Source of the DNA: Prevotella sp. UBA3294
GTDB lineage: Bacteria; Bacteroidota; Bacteroidia; Bacteroidales; Bacteroidaceae
Assembly (NCBI GenBank): GCA_002361535.1
Contig: DETG01000121.1
Span: 1 to 64,000, forward strand
Direction: 5' to 3'
DNA length: 64,000 nt
The notes under the pieces are model-generated. The model saw only the letters and a list, made by a program, of their open reading frames with translations, made no database searches and was not told where the DNA came from. Positions 1 through 8,475 of this stretch are shown in pieces. Every line of letters begins with the position of its first letter. Within the stretch, counting starts at the first letter, position 1. The position numbers and the translations under genes are program-made.

Positions 1-205
1 CCTTTTCAATAATAGGATAGGATATGATGGCAGAATACAGTTCATGCCCACTCCTTCCTATTGTCATTCCGCTGTCATGAAGAAGCGAGGCAAGCATCAC
101 CGCCGCTACACTGTCGGCAAACGTCCCGATGTTTTCCTTTTCCAAACTTGTCTGCATTCCCGCTGTATGTAATATACTCAGCATCTTCAGGGCATTGGGG
201 CATAC

Positions 206-254
206 TTCCCCTACCCCTTACCCTCCCTTGTTGGGAAGGGGTAGGGATGGGGGC
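206..254. repeat. GC-rich inverted repeat in the left-edge intergenic region
   Basis: Positions 1-286 hold no gene I can support. The only structure is an imperfect palindrome whose left arm is rich in CCCCTACCCC and whose right arm is GGGAAGGGGTAGGG, separated by a few bases. It resembles the GC-rich palindromes at 35107-35150 (inside prfC) and 42985-43026. It lies downstream of the GH3 gene, but no U-tract follows it, so I call it a dispersed repeat and not a terminator. Confidence 0.5.
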
Positions 255-286
255 AGTAATAAAAAAATCTCACATTGCGAAGTCCA

Positions 287-2893
287 TTACCTGATATAGG
301 CAACCGTCTTCTTCAAGTCTTTGTCCTGCGACGAGGTGCCCACCATGACCTCATACTGTCCGGGAACCACGCGCATGGTATTGCTCTCGGCATCCCACAG
401 CTCGAAACTGTTGCGGGGTAGGGAGATGGAAACCACCTTGCTCTCACCAGCTTTGAGTTGTACACGCTGGTAGGCGCGCAGGGTCTTGAGAGGTCCTTCG
501 GTGTCTTTCGGGTTACGGACATACACCTGCACCACCTCTGTGCCTGCACGTTTGCCTGTGTTCTTCACACTGACGGACACCTTCCCGTTCCGATAGACGG
601 GCTTACTCGTCTGGAATGTGGTGTAGCTCATACCGTAGCCGAAGGGGTAGAGAACATCCCCTTTGAAGTAACGATAGGTGCGACCTGCCATACGATAGTC
701 TTCGAAGTCGGGCAGCTGCTCGGCATGCTGGTAGAATGTCACAGGCAGCTTGCCGGTGGGGTTGTAGTCACCGAAGAGGATATCAGCCACAGCCTGACCG
801 CCTTGCTCACCGCCATACCATGCCTGGAGGATGGCATCGGCATACTGGCTCTCGCTGACCAGTCCGAGGGCACTGCCCGAGCAGTTCACATAGACCACGC
901 TCTTGCCGGCACGTTTCAGGTTGGCGATCATCTCGCGTTGCACCTTCGGCAGTTCGATCGACAGACGGTCACCGCCACGGAAGCCCTCTTCGTTCACTCT
1001 CATCTCCTCACCCTCTAAGCGGGGAGAGATGCCACCGACGAATACGATGACATCGGCATCCTTCACCTCGTTGAGGACGGTATTGATCTGGGTGTCCACC
1101 CTTTGTGCAATATCAAAGCTGATAAATGCTAGTCCGATATTCTGGACATAATCCACCTCTATGGTATAATGCTCACCTGCCTTCACATGCTTTTCAAACG
1201 TCTGTTGTCTCACACCGTGTCCGTTCCACCTACTGACCAGAGTATCTCCGTTGAAGATGACGGCGATATAATCTTCCACGTTCAGGTTCAGCAGGATGTC
1301 GGCATCTTTCTTTGGTGTGAGTACTCCCTCGTATTTTGCGGAGAAATGTTCCAGGTTGACACCCGGGGCAAAGGCGGTGTTGCCACCGTTGACCAGATGG
1401 ATGCTCGAAGTGTTCACCACTGTGGCAGCAGGCTCTCCCTCGAACTTCTCGTTGTTCCAATAGGTGGCACGCACACCTTGGCGTCCATCAGGTGTCTGCA
1501 TGTCGTTGAACAGGCTTTCTGTCACTTCGTTGCGGGTGAGGCCGCAGCCTTGTACGAAGCGCACGTCACCACATTTGTTCCTGATGCCATCGAGGATGGT
1601 CACCGTATGGGTGGGTGTTCCGGTATAGTTTCCCCACAGCATCGTGGAGTCGTTGGCATTCGGTCCCATCACCACAATCTTCTGATCGCGCCGCAGGGGA
1701 AGGATATTGTTCCGGTTCTGGAGAAGGATCATACCCTCGCGGGCTGTCTCCAAGGCCAGTGCCTTATGCTCCTTGCTGGCTACCACACTCATTGGAATCT
1801 TTGTCCAGGGCACCTGTTCGTCGGAGTCGAAGTCACCCAACTCAAAACGTCCCTGAAGGAGGCGCTTCAAACTGGTGTTGATCTGTTCCTCACTGATCTT
1901 CCCGGCTTTCAAGGCTTCGGGCAGTGATTTGTATTCGCTACCGCATTCTACATCCGTTCCTGCGATGACAGCCTTGGCCGAGGCATCCGAGCGGGTAGGG
2001 GATACTTCGTGACATCCCGGTGCATAGAAATCGCGGATGGCCCCGCAGTCGCTGGTGACGATACCTTTAAAGCCCCACTCGTCTCTCAGGATCTGGTGGA
2101 GGTAACGGGTTTGTCCGCAGCAGGGCTCGCCATCGATGCGTTGGTAAGCACACATGATCTCCTTCACGTCACCCTCTTGCACCAGTGCCTTGAAAGCAGG
2201 CATGTAGGTTTCCCAGAGGTCTCGTTCGGGCAGGTTCTCGATATTGAAACTGTGACGGTTCCACTCCGGTCCGCTATGCACGGCATAGTGCTTGGCGCAG
2301 GCAAAGAGTTTCTTATAGAACGGGGTGCCCGCCGTAGCCACGGTGCCGGGGGCAGACAGCCATTGGCCTTCGTAGGTCATGCCCTGCAGACCGCGCACCA
2401 CTGCCAGTCCCATCTTCGTGGTGAGGTAGGGATCTTCACCGTAAGTCTCCTGTCCGCGCCCCCATCTTGGGTCACGGAAGATATTGATGTTCGGTGTCCA
2501 GAACGACAGTCCGCGGTAGCGTTTCATCTCACCGCTCCGTTTTGCCTCCATGTTTTTGGCACGTGCCTCGTCGCTGGCAGCGGTGAACACTTTATATATC
2601 AAGGCATCATTGAAGGTTGCCGCCATGTTCATGGTGATGGGGAAGACGGTGGCATAGCCGTTGCGGCCTACGCCGTGCAGGGCTTCGTTCCACCACTCAA
2701 ACTGGGGGATTCCTAACCGTTCGATTGCCGGCGACTGGTCCATCATCAGTGCTGCTTTCTCCTCGATGGTGAGACGTGAGCATAGATCTTCTGCCCGTTC
2801 GGCAGGACTGAGATTCGGGTTCTGGTAGGGTAGCTGCTGTGCGGATGCTGTCAGTGAGGCTGCTGCCATCAGGGAAAGGATAGCTCTTTTCAT
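287..2893 (-). CDS. Glycoside hydrolase family 3 with PA14 insert (beta-xylosidase/beta-glucosidase type)
   Basis: An 868-residue exported enzyme that should release single beta-linked sugars (glucose or xylose) from the non-reducing ends of oligosaccharides in the periplasm. Residues 1-18 form a signal peptide ending SLTASA. The GH3 N-terminal barrel covers about 25-340, with the expected nucleophile in VTSDCGAI (Asp282) and the substrate-binding motif KHYAVHSGPE. The second GH3 domain is interrupted by a PA14-like segment (about 470-610, starting near VRATYWNN). A C-terminal FnIII-like domain (about 770-860) contains GTEVVQVYVRNP. The gene is the last of the pectin locus, 21 bp after GH28, and is probably co-transcribed with it. 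In this context a beta-xylosidase acting on xylogalacturonan or pectin side chains is plausible, but substrate cannot be read from the sequence. Confidence 0.9.
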   Translation of the reverse strand: MKRAILSLMAAASLTASAQQLPYQNPNLSPAERAEDLCSRLTIEEKAALMMDQSPAIERLGIPQFEWWNEALHGVGRNGYATVFPITMNMAATFNDALIYKVFTAASDEARAKNMEAKRSGEMKRYRGLSFWTPNINIFRDPRWGRGQETYGEDPYLTTKMGLAVVRGLQGMTYEGQWLSAPGTVATAGTPFYKKLFACAKHYAVHSGPEWNRHSFNIENLPERDLWETYMPAFKALVQEGDVKEIMCAYQRIDGEPCCGQTRYLHQILRDEWGFKGIVTSDCGAIRDFYAPGCHEVSPTRSDASAKAVIAGTDVECGSEYKSLPEALKAGKISEEQINTSLKRLLQGRFELGDFDSDEQVPWTKIPMSVVASKEHKALALETAREGMILLQNRNNILPLRRDQKIVVMGPNANDSTMLWGNYTGTPTHTVTILDGIRNKCGDVRFVQGCGLTRNEVTESLFNDMQTPDGRQGVRATYWNNEKFEGEPAATVVNTSSIHLVNGGNTAFAPGVNLEHFSAKYEGVLTPKKDADILLNLNVEDYIAVIFNGDTLVSRWNGHGVRQQTFEKHVKAGEHYTIEVDYVQNIGLAFISFDIAQRVDTQINTVLNEVKDADVIVFVGGISPRLEGEEMRVNEEGFRGGDRLSIELPKVQREMIANLKRAGKSVVYVNCSGSALGLVSESQYADAILQAWYGGEQGGQAVADILFGDYNPTGKLPVTFYQHAEQLPDFEDYRMAGRTYRYFKGDVLYPFGYGMSYTTFQTSKPVYRNGKVSVSVKNTGKRAGTEVVQVYVRNPKDTEGPLKTLRAYQRVQLKAGESKVVSISLPRNSFELWDAESNTMRVVPGQYEVMVGTSSQDKDLKKTVAYIR

Positions 2894-2914
2894 ATCAGTA
2901 GGGTCTTGATGGTT

Positions 2915-4438
2915 TTATCTGATCCATTTCTTTTTGTTTTGGATATAGACACTGTGCCTTCCAGGCTTCTCTGATAGTCTGTATCCTTGCAAAGAGTAGT
3001 AGGTGGCATCGTTGGCGGAAGACGTGCCGACGGCATTGATTCCTGATGTCACATTCCAGGAGTAGATCACCTGATATGATTTCTCCATGACAGGACTCAG
3101 ATCAGTATCTGTGGCAGTGACGGTCTGGTTGGTCCGTGTCTTGGTGAACGAACAGTCAATGAACTTGATGTCTTTGCAGAAGAACATACGGATTCCGTTG
3201 CGGTGGGAGATGTTCACATGATCGAAAGTGACATCATAGACATAACTTTCCGGACGGCCATAGATCATGATAGCATTGTAATTCTTGTCGTTGCTGTTCT
3301 TGGTGTTATAACCAGTAGCCGTCACGTTCTGTATCAGGATATTATGGTATTCGGGTGTTGTACTCTTCTTCGCCTCGGGCGATGCCTCAGCAGCCTCAGG
3401 ACTTTCGGGCACTTTATCGTACCATGCGGTGATCTGAATGGGGGTAGCCACATTTGTCATTGTGCAGTTTCGGAAAATGATGTCGTGCACATCACCGCTT
3501 CGGTCGATGTTCGACTTCAGACGGAAACCGCAGTCCGTCCCTTCAAAGATGATGTCTTCATAGATGATGTGGTGCATATTCACAGTATAACTGCCTAACG
3601 AGGCGCCATGACCCGCTTTGAACTGACAGTTCCATACGTGGATATACTGGGCATTGGAGTCGGTCACCACATTGTCGTCACCTGTATCGATGAGGCAGTT
3701 ATAGATATTGACATACTGAGACCAGATAGGAATACCGTCGGTGTTGTGGGAGGGATCGGCAGCGGTTGAGGCCGGAGCAAAGATATCCACATCGTGGATG
3801 GTGGTGTGAGCACCCTTGCCCGACTGTCCTACCGTGAGGTTGGTGCCTGGTGCGTTCTGGATGCGGAAATTCCGGAACAGGTAACGTTGTCCTTGATGGA
3901 AACGGATCATGGCGCCACGTTGTAATCCCGACACCTTGGCTTCCACGGCATCCCACCATGGACCACCCTGTCCTTCGATGATGGAGGTCTCCTTGCTCTC
4001 CCCTTCGATGATGATATCTGATGCATTGCTCTTTCCTGTGATATAGGGTGTCTTGAGGGTGTGATCGGGGTGATCCTCAAAGGCCAACAGTTTGAGTGTG
4101 GCATTTTTGGAGAGGTGAAGGATGGTTTTTGAGCCGATCGTGATTCTTCCGAACAGCCACTCACCGGCAGGAATGACAACCATTCCGCCGCCGGCTTTGT
4201 TGGCAGCATCGAGTGCTGCCTGTATGGCTTGGGTGTTGTCTGCTGACGACACACTGGCACCATAGTCGGTGATTGTAAAGGTGTTGGCTGTTGTGATGGC
4301 CGGCATCTGTGGCAGCTGTACGGCGTTCCATCCTTCGGGTGTGTTCTGCTCTTTGGCTTCTTGGTCTGTCACCCCGGCCCAGCTCATGGCGGGCAGCAAG
4401 GACAGGAGCAGGATAAACGTTTGGGTCAATGATTTCAT
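2915..4438 (-). CDS. Glycoside hydrolase family 28 polygalacturonase
   Basis: A 507-residue secreted right-handed beta-helix enzyme predicted to hydrolyse alpha-1,4-galacturonosyl linkages of pectin. Residues 1-21 are a signal peptide (ending AMSWA). The GH28 signature sites are present in order: NTDG near residue 232, DTGDDN near 250, GHG near 274 and RLKS near 306, so the catalytic aspartates are intact. The extreme C-terminus (YSLQGYRL...VYIQNKKKWIR) is a variant of the short terminal motif seen on five other secreted proteins here. The gene lies between the DUF5123-type lipoprotein and GH3 on the same strand. Endo or exo action cannot be decided by eye. Confidence 0.92.
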   Translation of the reverse strand: MKSLTQTFILLLSLLPAMSWAGVTDQEAKEQNTPEGWNAVQLPQMPAITTANTFTITDYGASVSSADNTQAIQAALDAANKAGGGMVVIPAGEWLFGRITIGSKTILHLSKNATLKLLAFEDHPDHTLKTPYITGKSNASDIIIEGESKETSIIEGQGGPWWDAVEAKVSGLQRGAMIRFHQGQRYLFRNFRIQNAPGTNLTVGQSGKGAHTTIHDVDIFAPASTAADPSHNTDGIPIWSQYVNIYNCLIDTGDDNVVTDSNAQYIHVWNCQFKAGHGASLGSYTVNMHHIIYEDIIFEGTDCGFRLKSNIDRSGDVHDIIFRNCTMTNVATPIQITAWYDKVPESPEAAEASPEAKKSTTPEYHNILIQNVTATGYNTKNSNDKNYNAIMIYGRPESYVYDVTFDHVNISHRNGIRMFFCKDIKFIDCSFTKTRTNQTVTATDTDLSPVMEKSYQVIYSWNVTSGINAVGTSSANDATYYSLQGYRLSEKPGRHSVYIQNKKKWIR

Positions 4439-4493
4439 ATACAGGTGTTGTTATGGTTTATTCATTTGAAAAGATAAGGGATTGAAATGAAGA

Positions 4494-4527
4494 AACAGGA
4501 AGGTGCGCAAGAGCACACCTTCCTGTT
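4494..4527 (-). terminator. Hairpin terminator downstream of the surface lipoprotein gene
   Basis: A 12-bp perfect stem (AACAGGAAGGTG / CACCTTCCTGTT) with a 10-nt loop lies 18 bp past the stop of the 4546-6228 gene. On the minus strand it is followed by a moderately U-rich TCTTCATTTC. It could attenuate transcription between SusCD-lipoprotein and the two downstream hydrolases. Confidence 0.55.
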
Positions 4528-4545
4528 AAAATCATAGATTACGGC

Positions 4546-6228
4546 TTATGGAATCCAACGCGGATCACCAACCTTTGCCTTGATGGCATCGGCATTGATC
4601 AATGTATAGTCACCAGGCATCAACTCACCTTCGGGATTGGGATTCTTGAATGTTCCCTTGGTGTCTGTTGACAGCGTGGTGCCTTCAAAGGCATTGTTGG
4701 GAGTGCCGTCTTCCTTCATGGCCCAGATGAGGTCGCTGGTGAAGAGAACATTATCCAAAGTCGGAACAACCGTTCCCGACCATCCCTTGATACCTTCCTG
4801 AGGAGCGGTGTGCACCTCACCGCAAGAGCCGTAGATACAGTTCTTGATGGTGATGCCACCCTTCCACTCTTTCTCTTGCAGCTCGATCAGTCCTCTGCTT
4901 GCTCCGGCGAAGTAGGCGAAGGTACAGTTCTCGATGGTTGCTGTGCCGCAGGGGATATCCTTACTCTTCGTGTTGACGAACAGACGCACGCAGTTGGCGA
5001 AGGTGGAATTCGTCACCTTGATGTTCTTGATGGCAGCTCCGTTGTTGTCAACATTAGTGATACCATAGCCTCCGATATATTCGAAGATACAGTCATCGGC
5101 GATGAAACTCTCTACCACGTTGGTGCCGCGGATACGCATCACACCACGCTTGTAGCGTACCTCACAGCTCTTCAGGGATACTGTACCGATGACGGCATCG
5201 CTGTTCTGATTGAAGAGATAGGTACCGCCGTAGTTGCTACTGGTCTTCGGCTTGCTCTCATCATCGGTGAAGGTGATCTTCTCGAAGGAGATACCACCGA
5301 GGTTGACACCGTTGCTGAGATTGAAGTTACCCGTCACATTCCAGATGGCATTACCCTGAAGGGTCAGACCCGTCACGAATCTCAGTGTTCCTGCTGTCGT
5401 GGGCAGGTTCACAGTCTCTAATCGGTAGTGCATACCTCCCTGCAGGATGATGTTGATATCCTTGTCGGGATACAGGGCGACGATAGAGTCGATGCTGGTG
5501 GTGTTGATCCACTTCAAACTCTCTTTTTCTGTCAGACCACGCAGGTCAACCACCTCACCTTCGTAGCTCTCGGAGGCCACAGTGGTGATACGTTTCTTTC
5601 CCTGGTATTTGCCGTTGGCGTATGCCTCCACACGGTAGGTAGTCTTCGGCTCCAGGTTATTGATGATTTTCTGTGCGGCAGCATTGTCGTCGGCAGTTAC
5701 TTCAACCTCGCCGATCACCTCGTTCTCCTCATCCTTGAGAATGCGCAGCTTGTCATAGCTCACACCCTCAGCCCATTTGATTCGTGCCTGGATGTCGATG
5801 AGGTCGCTGGTGGAAGGAGTCAGCAGACTGGTCGGGAAGTCGAGGGTGGTGGTGGTCAGTGTGAACGGTTTGGAAGTCAGTCCTGATACGGTGTTCGAAG
5901 AACTCAGACTGATGTTATATTCCATGTCATACTGCAAGTCGTCAAAGCGATAGAAGGTAGTGTCGGTGGTTATCTCACGGGTGTCGCTACCGTCGGATGC
6001 TTCTATCTTCAACGTATATTGATTGGCACTGGTGTAGTTGTCCCAGCGGATAATCATATAGGGCGAGTCTTTTTCATCAAGTCCTTGCTCAATGTTATCG
6101 TCGGCATTGATAACCGGACGGAACAGGGCATCGGCAGCAGGCAGGTCGTCATCACTACAGCTGACGAATGTTCCCATTCCTGTCGTTACTGCCATCAGCA
6201 GCAAAAAGGATTTCAATATCTTTTTCAT
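4546..6228 (-). CDS. Surface lipoprotein with FnIII domains and beta-helix (DUF4957/DUF5123 type), probable pectin-binding protein
   Basis: A 560-residue lipoprotein. The signal peptide ends in the lipobox FVSC, followed by SDDD, an acidic stretch typical of surface-exposed Bacteroidota lipoproteins. Residues about 40-130 and 140-225 look like two fibronectin type III domains. Residues about 260-540 have the short, repetitive N-rich rungs of a right-handed beta-helix (FTDDESKP, IENCTFAY, IKNCIYGS). The architecture matches DUF5123/DUF4957 proteins that commonly follow SusCD in pectin loci. It starts 27 bp after susD on the same strand. I infer a surface glycan-binding role; no pectinase catalytic motif is evident, though a lyase activity cannot be excluded. 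Confidence 0.8.
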   Translation of the reverse strand: MKKILKSFLLLMAVTTGMGTFVSCSDDDLPAADALFRPVINADDNIEQGLDEKDSPYMIIRWDNYTSANQYTLKIEASDGSDTREITTDTTFYRFDDLQYDMEYNISLSSSNTVSGLTSKPFTLTTTTLDFPTSLLTPSTSDLIDIQARIKWAEGVSYDKLRILKDEENEVIGEVEVTADDNAAAQKIINNLEPKTTYRVEAYANGKYQGKKRITTVASESYEGEVVDLRGLTEKESLKWINTTSIDSIVALYPDKDINIILQGGMHYRLETVNLPTTAGTLRFVTGLTLQGNAIWNVTGNFNLSNGVNLGGISFEKITFTDDESKPKTSSNYGGTYLFNQNSDAVIGTVSLKSCEVRYKRGVMRIRGTNVVESFIADDCIFEYIGGYGITNVDNNGAAIKNIKVTNSTFANCVRLFVNTKSKDIPCGTATIENCTFAYFAGASRGLIELQEKEWKGGITIKNCIYGSCGEVHTAPQEGIKGWSGTVVPTLDNVLFTSDLIWAMKEDGTPNNAFEGTTLSTDTKGTFKNPNPEGELMPGDYTLINADAIKAKVGDPRWIP

Positions 6229-6255
6229 ATTCTCTTATTCTTTATGGGTTATTGA

Positions 6256-8439
6256 TTACCAGTTCTCTGTGACGATGGTGGCTACATCCACATTGATGCC
6301 TTCTCCCATCTGAGTGCTTGAGAAGCAATAGCCATCGTTGTTCAGCACTTCACTGGCATTGAGGGTGGTGATACCGATCGGCAGGATGTAAGGAACGACG
6401 CCGTTGCCCTTCAGTGCACCGTTGGAGTATCCACGATACAGACGGGTGGCATAGTCGCTGGCCTGATAGACATCGGTACGTGTCACACCAGAGGGATCAC
6501 CCTTGGTGATGGTGAACTCCACGTTGTTCGGAGCTGTACCCAAAGCATAAGTGACGGTGCCGGCAGCCTTGTCTTCTGTCTTACTTCCGGTGGTACCATA
6601 GTCAACACCCTTATAGGAATAGGTACGTGTACGTTTGATCAAGGCAGAGCCCCAGTTGACGGAGGCCCATCCATCAGCGGTCATCGTAGCGTCGTCGTAT
6701 TCTACCTTATACTTGGTGTTATACCACTTGATGTCGGTTCTCAAGTTGTTGTTGGCCTGCTTGGCATACCACAGCTTGTTTGCCCAGTTAGCGTATTGGG
6801 GCAACTCAGGATAGTCTCTGAGCACCTGTGCCAGAGCAGCCTCGTCTTTCTCGATGTCTGCATAGTAGTGGTTGATACCCCATACGAGCATGGTACGCAT
6901 GGCTTCCTCAATCTTCTGGGCATAGAGATTCCAGCGAACGAGGTCGAACTTACGAAGACCTTCACCACCAAACTCCCAGGCGCGCTCATTGACGATGGCA
7001 TTGAAGAAGGCTTCCTTGCTGTTGAGTGCACTCACGTAGTTGGTGACATCGGCATCGAAAGTCGGACTGTTCCTGAAGGCGCGGGCACGTACCTTTGTCA
7101 GACAGTCTTTTGCCAGTGCGGTAGGACCATTCAGCTCGTTCTCAGCTTCGGCGAGCATCAGCAGAATATCCGACCAGCGCATCAGCGGGAAGTTGATACC
7201 AGTACCTTTTGAAGAATCCTTACCCAAGGCCTTGGCAGCCAGGGCACGATCCCATTTACCTACCTTGATACCGTTAGCGGCAGCGGCTGCTACGGTGTCT
7301 GCTCTATGACTGTAGTTGGCGCAGGTGATCTCACGACGGTAGTCGTTGTCGGCAAATGACATATAATAAGAGGGAGTTAAACCTACCTGGATGGTGGTGC
7401 TACCATTGGTGCAGCCATCGGTGTTGGGAACACCATAGCTCCAGCCGATATCACCGCCGTAGTTCTGTACGAAGGCTACCTCTGCCAGTACTTCACTGTT
7501 GTTCACTACGGTGTAGTTCATCTCGTTCTCGAAAGCGGTGTAGAAGTCGGGATTCAGGTCGCGGTTCTTCAGCTGGATGATCTTCTGACAATAGTCCTTG
7601 GCCATCTGCACGTAGTCGTTGTGTGTCCTGGCGGTCACCTCGGTACCGCTCAAGTTCGTATAGGTAACGGTCAGTGAGTCGGCATTGACGTCAAGATAGT
7701 CATCAGCGCGCTTCATCGTACCGTCGGCTGTCAGACCGTATCCGGCGCGGAACAAGGCCAGACGGGCAATCAGACCGATGGCGAAGTCACGGTTCATACG
7801 CTCAATACCTCCCGTGTTCACATCACTCCATTTCATGCTCGGCTCGATGTCAACGAGCTGCTGCAGACAACGGCTGTAGATCACGTTCTTGTCGGTACGG
7901 GGCTTATCAATCACATCTCCCCATTTGGCTGCCTCATCATAGTAGGGCACGTCACCCCACAGACCGCACATCAGATAGTAACGGAAAGCTTTCAGACAAG
8001 TGGCTTCACCTTTGATCTGCTGCATCTCAGCCTGACTGCCGATGGCACTGTTATCAACGCCGGCACGTACCTGGTTGGCGCGTTCGATAGCCTGCAGGTT
8101 GTTGTTCCATGCATTATACACATCGTTGAAACCAGTGATAGCAGGACCCTGGAGTGACCAGACGGCACGACGGTCGCTGGCAGGCACACCTGCCGAAGGA
8201 ACCTCTGCCTCCACATCGGTGTTCTGCATCCATACACCGCACATACGTGAGGTATAGGGGTCTTCACAGAACAGAATATATACACCGTTGATGGCATTTG
8301 TCGCAAACTCTGTTGAAGAGAAGACCATCGTCTGGTCCATTTGTGATGGAGACGATACGTCTAAGGTATCACTGCACGAAGTGGTCAGTGCCATTGCTCC
8401 AACAGCTGCTATAGCTATAATTTTATTCTTCAGTTTCAT
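6256..8439 (-). CDS. SusD/RagB family outer-membrane nutrient-binding lipoprotein
   Basis: Binds oligosaccharide at the cell surface and acts as lid of the SusC channel encoded just upstream. I chose the internal start at 8439 because it gives a clean lipoprotein signal (MKLKNKIIAIAAVG..LTTSC); an in-frame ATG at 8466 would add nine residues. Lipobox is LTTSC, followed by SDTLDVSSPSQ. The TPR-rich SusD fold is supported by YNAWNNNLQAIERAN, the RYYLMCGLWGDVPY segment and the conserved RWSDILLMLAEAENEL block. At 727 residues it is longer than many SusD proteins. It follows SusC by 36 bp. Ligand is inferred to be a pectic oligosaccharide from the neighbouring enzymes. Confidence 0.95.
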   Translation of the reverse strand: MKLKNKIIAIAAVGAMALTTSCSDTLDVSSPSQMDQTMVFSSTEFATNAINGVYILFCEDPYTSRMCGVWMQNTDVEAEVPSAGVPASDRRAVWSLQGPAITGFNDVYNAWNNNLQAIERANQVRAGVDNSAIGSQAEMQQIKGEATCLKAFRYYLMCGLWGDVPYYDEAAKWGDVIDKPRTDKNVIYSRCLQQLVDIEPSMKWSDVNTGGIERMNRDFAIGLIARLALFRAGYGLTADGTMKRADDYLDVNADSLTVTYTNLSGTEVTARTHNDYVQMAKDYCQKIIQLKNRDLNPDFYTAFENEMNYTVVNNSEVLAEVAFVQNYGGDIGWSYGVPNTDGCTNGSTTIQVGLTPSYYMSFADNDYRREITCANYSHRADTVAAAAANGIKVGKWDRALAAKALGKDSSKGTGINFPLMRWSDILLMLAEAENELNGPTALAKDCLTKVRARAFRNSPTFDADVTNYVSALNSKEAFFNAIVNERAWEFGGEGLRKFDLVRWNLYAQKIEEAMRTMLVWGINHYYADIEKDEAALAQVLRDYPELPQYANWANKLWYAKQANNNLRTDIKWYNTKYKVEYDDATMTADGWASVNWGSALIKRTRTYSYKGVDYGTTGSKTEDKAAGTVTYALGTAPNNVEFTITKGDPSGVTRTDVYQASDYATRLYRGYSNGALKGNGVVPYILPIGITTLNASEVLNNDGYCFSSTQMGEGINVDVATIVTENW

Positions 8440-8475
8440 ATCTTCTTTTCTTGATGCTAAATTCATAATTCATCA

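Noticed and set aside
1169-1927. Long open frame opposite the GH3 gene
   Set aside because: Fully overlaps conserved GH3 coding sequence in antisense; no independent support.
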